This document shows positions 1 to 7,453 of a DNA stretch of 64,000 nucleotides, one piece after another. The DNA is from Chloroflexota bacterium. GTDB taxonomy: Bacteria > Chloroflexota > Limnocylindria > QHBO01. The stretch lies in assembly GCA_040902225.1 (NCBI GenBank), contig JBBDXT010000007.1, positions 1 to 64,000 on the forward strand. Reading direction: 5' to 3'. How positions within the stretch are numbered: the stretch's first letter is position 1; the number at the start of each line of letters is the position of its first letter. The translations under genes were made by a program, and so were the position numbers. The notes beneath the pieces are model-generated. The model ran no database searches. It had not been told where the DNA came from and saw nothing but the letters and a program-made list of their open reading frames with translations.

Positions 1-743
1 GCGACCTGGCCACGCTGGTGACCGAGGTGACCGAACGCGAAGTCGCGCTCGACGACCTCCTGAGCCGGCTGGCCGAGCAGCGGTCGGCGTGCAGCGGTGT
101 GCTGCCCGCCGGCTGCCGCTTCTGGGTTCGCTCGCCCGAGGGACGGGAGGTGTTCGTGGTCGAACAGCTCCCGATGCGGCGCCAGATCGAGTACCACGCC
201 TCACGGCGGTACGGCTCCGAGCCGGTGACCCACCGGCTCAGCTTCCCGTACGTCGTGTTCGTGGTGCCGAGCGTCGGCGGTCGCATCGAGAGCGTCATGA
301 ACTTCTTCCGCACCAGCCCGCTGGGCAGCCTCGATGATCCGCTCGAGCACAGCTGCCTGCCCAACACCTCCGACGACGGCATCGTCTGCCTGGGATCGGT
401 ACAGGTGGCCGGCGACAGCAGCGCCGAACGGATCGAGGCGCTCATCGGGGCGTTCTGGGGATCGCGCTTCAACGCTGACATCCGGCGCCATCCGCTGCCG
501 TTCAGTGGAGGGTTCCGGGCGTGGGCGTCGCGCTCACGACGGGATCCGCTGGCCGGTCTGTCGGCCCCATACGACCGCTACTGGCGCACGCTGCGCCAGG
601 TGGTGGCCGCAGCGGCCGGCATGGCCCCCGAGGACCTGCCGGGAGCGGCGCCCAGCGGCGAGGGCCAGGCGTCAGTGGAGACGCCGGCGCCGGAGCAGGC
701 GCCGCCCGCGGAAGGAGGCGACTCCCATGCGGCGGCTGCTTGA
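1..743 (+). CDS. E2-like protein of a ubiquitin-like cassette (5' end cut by window)
   Basis: The frame is open to the left edge, so the true start may lie outside; the first visible start codon is GTG at 18, without a clear Shine-Dalgarno site. Numbered from that GTG (241 residues), the protein resembles the E2-like component of the ParB-related, ThiF-related (PRTRC, protein B / Prok-E2_D) cassette. A strand FPYVVFVVP (about 76-84) is followed by LPN and DDGIVCLGS (114-127), with C124 where the family keeps its conserved Cys. The last 40 residues are a Pro/Ala/Glu-rich, probably disordered tail. It overlaps the next gene by 17 bp and is followed by a JAMM peptidase and an E1-like gene, the usual partners. 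Family membership is from motifs; conjugation activity is inferred. Confidence 0.7.
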   Translation, partial: DLATLVTEVTEREVALDDLLSRLAEQRSACSGVLPAGCRFWVRSPEGREVFVVEQLPMRRQIEYHASRRYGSEPVTHRLSFPYVVFVVPSVGGRIESVMNFFRTSPLGSLDDPLEHSCLPNTSDDGIVCLGSVQVAGDSSAERIEALIGAFWGSRFNADIRRHPLPFSGGFRAWASRSRRDPLAGLSAPYDRYWRTLRQVVAAAAGMAPEDLPGAAPSGEGQASVETPAPEQAPPAEGGDSHAAAA

Positions 744-990
744 GCCGATGGCCCGCTGTCGGAGCCTCGAGTCCACGCGGACGACGGCATTGCTCGGCCA
801 GCGCCGGGCGGTGTACGCCACCGACGGCTCGATCCCCGGCGAGCTGGCCTGCGCGGCCTTCGCCGTGGCGGCCAAGCTGCTCAGAGACGGGGGGTTCCCC
901 CTCCGCGACGAGCGGCTGGTCGAGTACCGGCGCTTCGCTCACCTCGAGCGCATCGTCCTATGGCTGCCCGATCAGGAGGTGGGGCCATGA
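727..990 (+). CDS. Unrecognised 87-residue protein inside the ubiquitin-like cassette
   Basis: This gene is short but well supported. AAGGAGG lies about eight bases upstream of the ATG, its first 17 bases overlap the E2-like gene, and its TGA overlaps the ATG of the JAMM gene (ATGA). The protein is basic at the N-terminus, has a helical-looking middle (GELACAAFAVAAKLL) and ends in a strand-like IVLWLP segment. It lacks a C-terminal GG and I cannot match it to the small ubiquitin-like protein C of PRTRC cassettes. Its position between E2 and JAMM suggests an adaptor, substrate or small modifier; that role is a guess from context. Confidence 0.65.
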   Translation: MRRLLEPMARCRSLESTRTTALLGQRRAVYATDGSIPGELACAAFAVAAKLLRDGGFPLRDERLVEYRRFAHLERIVLWLPDQEVGP

Positions 991-1826
991 GCCTCTTTCC
1001 GATCATCACCGCGGACGAGTCCACGGTCGAGGAGGTCTCACTTCCCGCCTTCCTGGTGGCCCGCGACGGGCTCTACCTGCGCAAGCAGAGTCTTCTAGGA
1101 CTCTCGCAGACGCGGGTCGATGAAGTGGCCCACCTGCCAGCAGCCCGCGAGTACCTGGAGTACGCACTCCCCAAGGTGCCCGCGGCGCTGATGGGCCAGG
1201 TGGTCGGCTTCTTCCGCGCCATCTGGTCGCGGCAGAAGTCCGAGGCGCTGGCGCTGCTGAGCTGGGACGGCGAGTCGTTCGGACTGGTTATCCCAGAGCA
1301 GCGCGCCGGTGTTGCATCGGTCAAGCACCGGCTCGCTCCGGCGGACGTGCCCAATGGGGTGCGTCTGGTCGGCTCGGTTCACAGCCACGGCGCGCTGAGC
1401 GCCGGGGCCAGCCTGACCGACGAGGCCGACGAGGCCGACTTCGATGGCGTCCACATGGTCGTGGTCGGCGACGTCGACGAACGCAGGCCGAGCTACTCGG
1501 CGGCGATCGTGGTCGACGGCCGGCGCTTCGGCTGCCGCACCGCGCTGGTGCTGCAGCGGCCGCGGCGCTTCAGCTCACCTCCGGCCGAATGGCTGGAGCG
1601 GGTGAAGCCGATCGCGGTCGAGCCGAAGAAGGCCAAGGCCAACGGTCATGCCAGGCCGAACGGGAAGTCACGGTCCTCGTGGACGGTGTCGACCTGGACC
1701 TGGCGCGACCGGACCACGCTCGACCGGCTCCTCATCGAGGCGACCGAGCTGGCCAGCGAGCTGGGCGAGAGCCTGGTCTACCAGCTGACGCCGATCGCGA
1801 CGTCAGCCACGAAAGGAGGAACGTGA
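987..1826 (+). CDS. JAMM/MPN+ metallopeptidase of the ubiquitin-like cassette
   Basis: The 279-residue protein starts at ATG 987, with AGGAGGTGG just upstream; an earlier in-frame ATG at 960 lacks this site. The zinc peptidase motif is complete: E86, then H132-S-H134, seven residues, S142-x-x-D145. JAMM peptidases in such cassettes remove or trim ubiquitin-like modifiers, and this one corresponds to PRTRC protein A by order and layout. About 80 residues precede the JAMM fold; a Lys/Pro/Ala-rich linker near 210-232 precedes a C-terminal extension. Its stop overlaps the start of the E1-like gene (TGATG), which implies translational coupling. It is distinct from the small JAMM protein at the right end of the window. 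Confidence 0.8.
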   Translation: MSLFPIITADESTVEEVSLPAFLVARDGLYLRKQSLLGLSQTRVDEVAHLPAAREYLEYALPKVPAALMGQVVGFFRAIWSRQKSEALALLSWDGESFGLVIPEQRAGVASVKHRLAPADVPNGVRLVGSVHSHGALSAGASLTDEADEADFDGVHMVVVGDVDERRPSYSAAIVVDGRRFGCRTALVLQRPRRFSSPPAEWLERVKPIAVEPKKAKANGHARPNGKSRSSWTVSTWTWRDRTTLDRLLIEATELASELGESLVYQLTPIATSATKGGT

Positions 1827-2524
1827 TGATGCCTGAGCGCATCGTCCTGGTCGGACTGGGCGGCATCGGCTCCCAGCTGCTGCCCAGCCTGGTCCGCTAC
1901 CTGGCCTTCCGGCCAGAGCCACGCCCGATGCTGGTGCTCGTCGACGGCGACGCCTACGAGCCGGGCAACCGGACGCGGCAGGTCTTCCCCGAGAGCGCCA
2001 TCGGTTCGAACAAGGCCGAGGCCTTGGCCGAGGTGTATCGGGGCCTGACGGTGCAAGGGGTTGGCGACTACCTGACGGAGTCGAACGTGGCGGAGGTCAT
2101 CCGCGACGGCGACGCCGTCCTACTGGCGGTCGATAACCACTGGACCCGCTTCGTGGTCGACCAGCACCTCGCCACCTTGGACGAGGTGACGCTCATCAGC
2201 GGCGGCAACGACGAGACGGACGGCAACGTCCAGCTCGTCCGCCGCCGGGGTGGTCAGTTCGTCGACGGCAGCCTGGCCGAGATCCACGTGGAGATCGGGC
2301 GGGCCACCGAGGCCGAGTTCGCGGCCCGCAACGGCTGCGAGCGACAGGCCGAGGAGCGACCCCAGCTGGTGGTCACCAACCTGATGGTCGCCAGCGCGAT
2401 GCTCAACTGCCTGTGGGCGGTGCTCGAGCGCGGCAGCGTGTCCTACTCCGAGGTGTACCTCGACGTGATCGCGAACGCGATGAGATCGCGCTCGTGGTTG
2501 CGACAGGTGCAGCCCGCGGCGTAG
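1826..2524 (+). CDS. ThiF/E1-like adenylyltransferase
   Basis: This E1-like enzyme (232 residues) would adenylate the C-terminus of a ubiquitin-like modifier. The start at 1826 is set by AAAGGAGGA a few bases upstream and the TGATG overlap with the JAMM gene; an open frame reaching back to 1589 lies inside that gene and is rejected. The nucleotide-binding loop is GLGGIGSQ (10-17), with D40, N48, R49, R51 and K63 in the usual E1 adenylation pattern and D103 in AVDN. C171 and C195 are the only cysteines, so either could be the acceptor. No CxxC zinc pairs are seen. It is the last gene before a strong hairpin. Confidence 0.82.
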   Translation: MMPERIVLVGLGGIGSQLLPSLVRYLAFRPEPRPMLVLVDGDAYEPGNRTRQVFPESAIGSNKAEALAEVYRGLTVQGVGDYLTESNVAEVIRDGDAVLLAVDNHWTRFVVDQHLATLDEVTLISGGNDETDGNVQLVRRRGGQFVDGSLAEIHVEIGRATEAEFAARNGCERQAEERPQLVVTNLMVASAMLNCLWAVLERGSVSYSEVYLDVIANAMRSRSWLRQVQPAA

Positions 2525-2550
2525 GGCGGTTACCTCACGAGGTGAGGACC

Positions 2551-2585
2551 TGGCCGGGGAGGCGTCATGCGGCGCTCCCCGGCCA
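2551..2585 (+). terminator. Strong GC-rich hairpin after the ubiquitin-like operon
   Basis: TGGCCGGGGAG (2551-2561) pairs perfectly with CTCCCCGGCCA (2575-2585) around a 13-nt loop. A smaller hairpin, CCTCAC-GAG-GTGAGG (2533-2547), precedes it. There is no U-tract, as is common for terminators in GC-rich genomes. The hairpin separates the four-gene cassette from the ATPase gene. Confidence 0.55.
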
Positions 2586-2615
2586 ATCCACTCAACACAT
2601 AGCAGAGACGTTGCG

Positions 2616-3833
2616 ATGAACACATCGGCGCTGGCACGACAACCGAATCCACTGCCCAACCCGTTCCGACCCGGCAACGGCGTTCCGCCGCCGTACCTGG
2701 CAGGGCGCGACCGGCTTCTGGCGGCCTTCGAGGACTGGCTGCTCGAGGCGCCGCCCCTGCACGCCAACTGGGCACTGACCGGCCTGCGCGGCACCGGCAA
2801 GACGGTGCTGCTCGGCGAGTTCGCGGCACGCGCCGAACGCGCCGGCTGGCTGACCCTGCAGCGCGAGCTGGGCGACCGCCATCGCGACGACGTGCGCTTC
2901 GCCGAGGCGCTGGCCGAGGACTGCGAGGCGCTGATCGGCCGTGCCGACGCGATCGCCGCGGTGGGGCAGGCGGTCGAGCGCGGGGCGCGCTGGCTGCGCC
3001 CCAAGCGCATCACCGTCGGCGAGGTCAGCGTCGATCCTGAGTATGCCTCCGAGGAGGCGCCGCCGGCAGATGTCATGCGAATCGCTTTCGCGCAGCTCGA
3101 TTCGATCCTCAGCCACAGCAAGCGACCGGGAGCCATCCTCCTGTACGACGAGGCCCATCTGCTGGCCGATGACCGGCGATCTGAGCGCTTCCCGCTGTCG
3201 AGCCTACTCGCCGCTCTCGGTGCGGTGCAACGCCAGCGGCCCCGGGTCCGTGTTGTCCTGGGCGGCCTCCCGACCCTGAGCCTCAACCTCAAGCGCGCCC
3301 GCACCTATGCCGAGCGCATGTTCCGCCACGCGGTGGTCGACAACCTCGAGCTTGAGGCTGCCTCGGAGGCGTTGGCGATCCCTCTGGCCACCAGTGGCCG
3401 GGGCTTCGGCCTGTCGCTCATCGGCGAGATCGTCGAGCAGACGGCCGGCTATCCGTACTTCCTGCAGTTCTTCGGCGCGTTCACCTGTAGCCGGATCGGG
3501 CTCGACCATATCGCGCTCGAGGACTTCCAGCGGGTCGAGGCGGCACTGCTGCACGAGCTCGACCTGGCCTTCTTCGAGGATCGCTTCGAGGGCGCCGCGC
3601 CGACCGAACAGGTACTGCTGCTAGCCATGGCCCGCTGCGGCGGTCGCGCCACGCTGGCGCGCCTGTACGACGAGGCGGGCAGCGCGGTCAATGTGCCGGT
3701 TGGCCTGCGGCGGCTGATGGACCGCGGCCTGGTCTACCGGCCCACGCGCGCTACGTACGACTTCGCGCTGCCCCTGTTCGGCTCGTACCTGCGGCGGCGG
3801 GCGAAAATAACAAAGTTATCGTCGGGACGATAA
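2616..3833 (+). CDS. AAA+ ATPase (AAA_16/ORC-like)
   Basis: The 405-residue P-loop ATPase has Walker A GLRGTGKT (56-63) and Walker B ILLYDEAH (174-181). A lid-like region rich in Arg/Leu follows and a winged-helix-like C-terminus (about 310-390) may bind DNA. No signal peptide or membrane segment is seen. Such ATPases often accompany mobile elements or ubiquitin-like and defence cassettes as DNA-dependent or regulatory motors. Here it lies between the E1-like gene and a tyrosine recombinase, and its stop codon falls inside a perfect palindrome just 5 bp before the recombinase start. The exact role is unknown. It could work with the ubiquitin-like cassette or with the recombinase. Confidence 0.75.
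   Translation: MNTSALARQPNPLPNPFRPGNGVPPPYLAGRDRLLAAFEDWLLEAPPLHANWALTGLRGTGKTVLLGEFAARAERAGWLTLQRELGDRHRDDVRFAEALAEDCEALIGRADAIAAVGQAVERGARWLRPKRITVGEVSVDPEYASEEAPPADVMRIAFAQLDSILSHSKRPGAILLYDEAHLLADDRRSERFPLSSLLAALGAVQRQRPRVRVVLGGLPTLSLNLKRARTYAERMFRHAVVDNLELEAASEALAIPLATSGRGFGLSLIGEIVEQTAGYPYFLQFFGAFTCSRIGLDHIALEDFQRVEAALLHELDLAFFEDRFEGAAPTEQVLLLAMARCGGRATLARLYDEAGSAVNVPVGLRRLMDRGLVYRPTRATYDFALPLFGSYLRRRAKITKLSSGR
3807..3833 (+). promoter_or_regulatory. AT-rich double palindrome at the ATPase-recombinase junction
   Basis: TTATCGTC-GG-GACGATAA (3816-3833) is a perfect inverted repeat overlapping the stop codon of the ATPase. An overlapping inverted repeat, ATAAC-AAA-GTTAT (3807-3819), shares its middle arm. 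The stretch is markedly AT-rich for this DNA and ends 5 bp before the recombinase ATG. It could be an operator, an attenuator-like hairpin or a recombinase-binding site. Confidence 0.5.
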
Positions 3834-3838
3834 TTTCG

Positions 3839-4786
3839 ATGCCGATGCGCCCAGCACTGCCATCCAGCCTCCTGTTCGATCCCGCATTGGACGAGCTGAT
3901 CGCAGACTACGAGCAAGCACTCCGCGCAGAAGGGCGCAGCCCACGCACGATCGAGTGGTATGAAATGTTCCTGCGCGAGTTCTGCCGCTTCGCAGGGCGC
4001 GCGGGCCGGACGCTGACGTTGGATGACCTGTCTCCGCCCGTCGCTCGTCGCTGGCTAGTCGCACTTCGATCCAGACCGAAGCCACCGGCGCCCGCCAGCC
4101 TGGCCGGACGCGTGCGCTCCCTGCGCGCCTTTGGGAGCTGGATACAGTCCGAGTTCGAACTAGACCGTCACCCGTTGCAGGGACTGAAAACGCCGCGCGT
4201 TCCACGCACCCTGATCCATTCGTTGCGCGATTCGGACGTGCGAGCCCTACTCGCCGCCGCCGGTCAAGGGCCGTGTGGCGACCGAGACGCGGCACTCCTG
4301 CTCGTCATGCTCGATTCAGGCATACGGTTGAGCGAGGTCAGCGGGTTGCACGTGGCGGATGTCGACTTCGAGAACGGTTACTGTCAGGTCATGGGCAAGG
4401 GCTCAAAGGAGCGCCGCGTGCCGCTCGGGCGCTCGGCACGCCGCGCGCTACGTCGGATTGTCTTGGCTCGTGGCCACGTGGCGGCCAGCGCGCCACTATT
4501 CATCGCCGCCACCGGAGAGCCATTGAGCCGTTCCGGGGTGCAGAAGATCGTGCGCCGTGCTGCGGACCGCGCCGGCCTCGAGGTCCGTTGCTCGCCGCAC
4601 ATCTTGCGCCACACCTTCGCGCGTTCCTTCTTGGCGAACGGTGGAGATGTCTTTAGCCTGCAGCGGATTCTGGGCCACAGTCCCGCGTCGCTCGACGTGA
4701 CCCGGCGTTACGTGGAACTCCTCGACGAAGACCTGCGGGAGGTGCACCGCCGGGCATCGCCCATGGACCTACTGCGCCACCGTTGA
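3839..4786 (+). CDS. Tyrosine recombinase/integrase (XerC/D-like)
   Basis: The 315-residue protein has the two-domain layout of XerC/D-type recombinases. It has a SAM-like core-binding domain (about 15-115) and a catalytic domain carrying R163 (GIRLSE), the K of MGKGSKERR (187), H254-x-x-R257, H280 (LGH) and Y291. ATG 3839 is used; ATG 3845 is possible. The protein is strikingly similar to the second recombinase of this window (22022-23041), sharing SPxTIEWY near the N-terminus and CSPHxLRHTFA plus GGDxFSLQRILGH in the catalytic part. A tRNA-Thr fragment lies 70 bp downstream, which suggests that it acts as an integrase on a tRNA target. Confidence 0.9.
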   Translation: MPMRPALPSSLLFDPALDELIADYEQALRAEGRSPRTIEWYEMFLREFCRFAGRAGRTLTLDDLSPPVARRWLVALRSRPKPPAPASLAGRVRSLRAFGSWIQSEFELDRHPLQGLKTPRVPRTLIHSLRDSDVRALLAAAGQGPCGDRDAALLLVMLDSGIRLSEVSGLHVADVDFENGYCQVMGKGSKERRVPLGRSARRALRRIVLARGHVAASAPLFIAATGEPLSRSGVQKIVRRAADRAGLEVRCSPHILRHTFARSFLANGGDVFSLQRILGHSPASLDVTRRYVELLDEDLREVHRRASPMDLLRHR

Positions 4787-4857
4787 ACGGCGTCCTGAGA
4801 AGGAATCAGGTCGTTCCGTGGGCACCGATGGTCCACGCGACCAATTCGTCCTCTCAA

Positions 4858-4898
4858 AGCCAAGTAGCTCAGCGTCGAGCAACGGTTTCGTAAACCGT
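4858..4898 (+). pseudogene. 5' half of tRNA-Thr(CGT), probable attachment-site remnant
   Basis: The run starts with seven acceptor-strand bases, then TAGCTCAG and a D-arm with GCTC/GAGC, then a complete anticodon arm: stem ACGGT/ACCGT with loop TTCGTAA and anticodon CGT. This matches bacterial tRNA-Thr(CGT). The variable loop, T-arm and 3' acceptor strand are missing, so it is not a working tRNA. The break just after the anticodon arm, next to an integrase gene, is what integration at the anticodon arm would leave. Confidence 0.65.
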
Positions 4899-5252
4899 GC
4901 TCGCCATGCTTTTGCCGCCGATACTCAGATCAGAAACAACTGCTGGGGGGCGTGAGTCGAGCGTAGGCCCCCCGTATGACCGCAGTTCTGGCGGCGCGGC
5001 CGGATCTGGGCATTCGACCGCGTACGCCCTCCAGATTGCCCCCCACGCGGGGATGTCACCCCGCCAGATGCACCTCGAACAGCCACGGGCCATCGATCTG
5101 AGTGGTGCGTCCGGGCAGTAGCCGTTGGGGTCTCTGACGGTCACTTTATGGCTGCAACCGAGCGGCGGCAGGTCGCGGCGTCGGCTAGTGCTGGAGGGAC
5201 GCATAGCAGCCCGCTGCTTGCCACGGGGCGCACAACTGGCCACGATGGCGGC
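4899..5252. other. Gap without recognisable gene
   Basis: Open frames on both strands here have no start signals and no recognisable motif. It may be decayed element DNA to the right of the tRNA-Thr fragment. Confidence 0.5.
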
Positions 5253-5657
5253 ATGGCCTACTGGATCATCAGCCTGGCGCTCATTGTCTTTGGATTTCTT
5301 GGCTCGTGGAGCATCGGGCAGCCGTTCCTGCTGGTCGGTCTGGCAATGCTGGTGCTCGGCGTATTTCGGCATCGCCCGCTGGTCTTCTGGCCGCCGATGC
5401 TTGCGGTGATCGCCTACAACATCGTCTATTGGGCTGTAGCACCCTTTTGGTGTGCTACCAGCGAGGCGATCGGGGGGACCTCGCGCACGGTGTGCCGGAG
5501 TCTTATCGGGCTTCGATTTGAGGGAGAAGGCATCTACAACCCGTCGCTCATGCCCGCGATCGTTGCGGGTCACGTGGTAGCCGCGTTAGTCCTGGTAGTC
5601 GCCTTTGCGCTCCTATGGCGGGATCGCCGCGAGCAGTGGAACGCGGCCGCGAGCTGA
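5253..5657 (+). CDS. Small multi-spanning membrane protein, unknown function
   Basis: The predicted 134-residue protein starts at ATG 5253. It has about four hydrophobic segments (roughly 4-22, 24-40, 46-66 and 98-118) with a polar loop of about 30 residues containing two cysteines between segments three and four, and a basic C-terminus (RDRREQW). An upstream in-frame ATG at 5148 would add a hydrophilic stretch that looks non-coding. I do not recognise the family. No operon partner is obvious, as the neighbouring DNA on both sides holds no clear gene. Confidence 0.5.
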   Translation: MAYWIISLALIVFGFLGSWSIGQPFLLVGLAMLVLGVFRHRPLVFWPPMLAVIAYNIVYWAVAPFWCATSEAIGGTSRTVCRSLIGLRFEGEGIYNPSLMPAIVAGHVVAALVLVVAFALLWRDRREQWNAAAS

Positions 5658-6083
5658 GGCTGCCACACTCGTCCCAGCAGATAGCCGGCCGAACCGCCCG
5701 GATCGGCCAATCTGAGCGTGAACCACGGAACGGAAGGCGCGCCGGGAGGCGTCTTGGGCTTGCGTGACCCCGCTTGGGGCCCCGAAGATGGGGACCGTCC
5801 CCGCGCCACCGGCCACGGTGTCCAGCGCACTCACCCCCAGCCCGCGGGCACGGCAGCTAAGCATCCTGAAGCACTGCGGTTGGGGCAGCTCTTGCGGCTC
5901 GTGTTCCCGGAGTACTTCCGCTAGTCGGGTAGCGCCTGACGAGCACGCACCGGCACTCTTGACGTGGCGCTCGGCTGGTCGCCTAATACCGCGCATGGGG
6001 CGGATCGGCGCGGGGTAGTTGCTCATTCCACTGCTGCTGGCCGCCTGTGCCAGGACGGATAGCCCGCGTACCGGCGGTGTCCG
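5658..6083. other. Gap without recognisable gene
   Basis: Only short, overlapping open frames on both strands are present and none has a motif or start signal I can support. Confidence 0.5.
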
Positions 6084-6782
6084 GTGCTTCTAAGGCGGCG
6101 AGCGCGCACTTTGGCTGTGGTCGGCCTTGCCATCGGGGTGATGCTCTCGGGCTGCGCGGTCGCCGCCGACAACCAACTGGAAGCGTATCTGCGCGCGGCA
6201 GCGGGCGCCGAGAGGGATCGCGGGTGGCACTACCTCAACGAGTTCGCTCGTGACTTGGGTTACGCCAACGATCAGGCTGCCTACGTCGCTGATGCCACGG
6301 CGGCCGATTGGGACTACTTCGAGTGGTCCGATGCACACATCCTGTGGATCGATGATGGCTTCGCCCAGGTCCGACTCACGCTGGTCTCAGCACCAGCGAC
6401 TGTGCCGCCGCTCCTGCTGCAGCACGCGCTGCTCCATGGGATCTGCAGGGGTGAGGACTTCTCGCCGGCTGGCCTCGGCGCCTTCGTCGATACCCGGCTG
6501 TTCAGCGCCGGTGGCCTGTGGGGGGCGGAACAACCGGGTCCGCTGGGCGCTGCAACAGTCAGTTCATTGGTGACGCTGCATTCGGGGAGTAATCGGACGC
6601 CGAGCGCGGTCGGCTTTGTCTTCCAGGACCCTCATCTCCTCCCAGGGCTCTCGACGCTAGAGAACGTCATCGTCGCCGGCCTGCGCGCTCGCGACGCGGG
6701 CCGCTCGTGCGCGAAGCCCGTGCGCTGCTCGACGCGGTTGGCCTCGGGGAGCGGATGGACTTTCCGCCGGCCGGCCTATTGA
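6084..6782 (+). CDS. Lipoprotein whose C-terminus is fused to an ABC ATPase remnant
   Basis: Starting at GTG 6084, residues 1-23 form a lipoprotein signal (basic RRRAR, hydrophobic core, lipobox LSGC with C23). The next 140 or so residues are an unrecognised soluble domain. From about 6594 the same frame abruptly reads as the Q-loop region of an ABC ATPase (VGFVFQDPHLLPGL, then LENV) with no Walker A before it, and then becomes random Arg/Ser-rich sequence to the stop. The simplest reading is a lipoprotein gene that lost its own end when ABC-transporter DNA was joined to it. The 233-residue product is probably not functional in its last third. Confidence 0.5.
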   Translation: MLLRRRARTLAVVGLAIGVMLSGCAVAADNQLEAYLRAAAGAERDRGWHYLNEFARDLGYANDQAAYVADATAADWDYFEWSDAHILWIDDGFAQVRLTLVSAPATVPPLLLQHALLHGICRGEDFSPAGLGAFVDTRLFSAGGLWGAEQPGPLGAATVSSLVTLHSGSNRTPSAVGFVFQDPHLLPGLSTLENVIVAGLRARDAGRSCAKPVRCSTRLASGSGWTFRRPAY

Positions 6783-6796
6783 GATGGGCACATTGA
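6594..6796 (+). pseudogene. Fragment of an ABC transporter ATPase, frameshifted
   Basis: The fragment covers only the stretch from the Q-loop (VFQDPHLLPGLSTLENV) to about 35 residues further. After about 6700 the homology continues in a different frame (REARALLDAVGLGERMDFPPAGL), so a frameshift lies near 6690-6707. Walker A, the LSGGQ signature and Walker B are all absent. The best relatives by eye are LolD/MacB-type ATPases such as the intact one at 15165-15869 (VGYVFQDLNLLAGLNARENV). Confidence 0.6.
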
Positions 6797-6856
6797 CTGG
6801 CGCGCTGCGTCGCAGTGGGGCACGCTGCTGCCATCAGTGGCGCGATCCCCTACAGA

Positions 6857-7453
6857 TCACTGATCCGGTCGTTCGTCACCCTTGGCCTTTAGCAGCACGT
6901 AGGCAAGCAAGCCTCCGAGCAACACGCTACCGGTAAGGAGCCAGGACGCGCGGTCTGCCCCATCAGCTGCGATCCACGCCCATCGGGCAGGGTGGAAGAC
7001 GTCCTCGCCACCGCCTGCCACCGCCACCGCCAGGAGGTAGACCGCGGGGATGACGGCCGCCACGCGCCAGCCGACGAACGGGTAGGCCAGCAACAGGAGC
7101 CCCAGGAAGACGAGCAGGTCGCGGGCAGCGATGGCGCCCGCCGGTGCCAGCCCTGTACGCTGCATGAGGTACGCCCCACTTGCGGTCAGCCCCACGGCCA
7201 GTCCCGCCAGCATGAGGTCCAGCCAGCGGACGGGGCGGCTGCCCACTGTCTCCAGCTGTCCATCACCCCGTCCACACCCCCAGCCGACGGCCACCGGCAC
7301 GGCCAGGGCCAGGAAGCAGGCCGCCGCGACCGTCGCGCCGACGGGGCTCGGAGTCGCTGATGCGGCCGACGCCGGCAGGGCCAGCCCCACCAGCGTCAGC
7401 ACCATGGCGAGGCCGATGACCGGCGCACCGCGCACCTGGAGCCACAGGCTCAT
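6857..7453 (-). CDS. Integral membrane protein, third gene of an ABC export operon
   Basis: The 198-residue protein has about six hydrophobic segments and no enzyme motif. Its ATG (7453) overlaps the stop of the preceding gene (ATGA), so it is co-translated with an ABC permease-like protein and an ATPase. A start further upstream (7525) lies inside the neighbour and is rejected. It is probably a permease or accessory subunit of the ABC transporter encoded by 6857-9512. Confidence 0.65.
   Translation of the reverse strand: MSLWLQVRGAPVIGLAMVLTLVGLALPASAASATPSPVGATVAAACFLALAVPVAVGWGCGRGDGQLETVGSRPVRWLDLMLAGLAVGLTASGAYLMQRTGLAPAGAIAARDLLVFLGLLLLAYPFVGWRVAAVIPAVYLLAVAVAGGGEDVFHPARWAWIAADGADRASWLLTGSVLLGGLLAYVLLKAKGDERPDQ

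Noticed and set aside
4869-5573. A 234-residue open frame on the minus strand downstream of the first integrase
   Set aside because: No start signal or recognisable motif; it overlaps the tRNA-Thr fragment and the more plausible membrane protein on the other strand.
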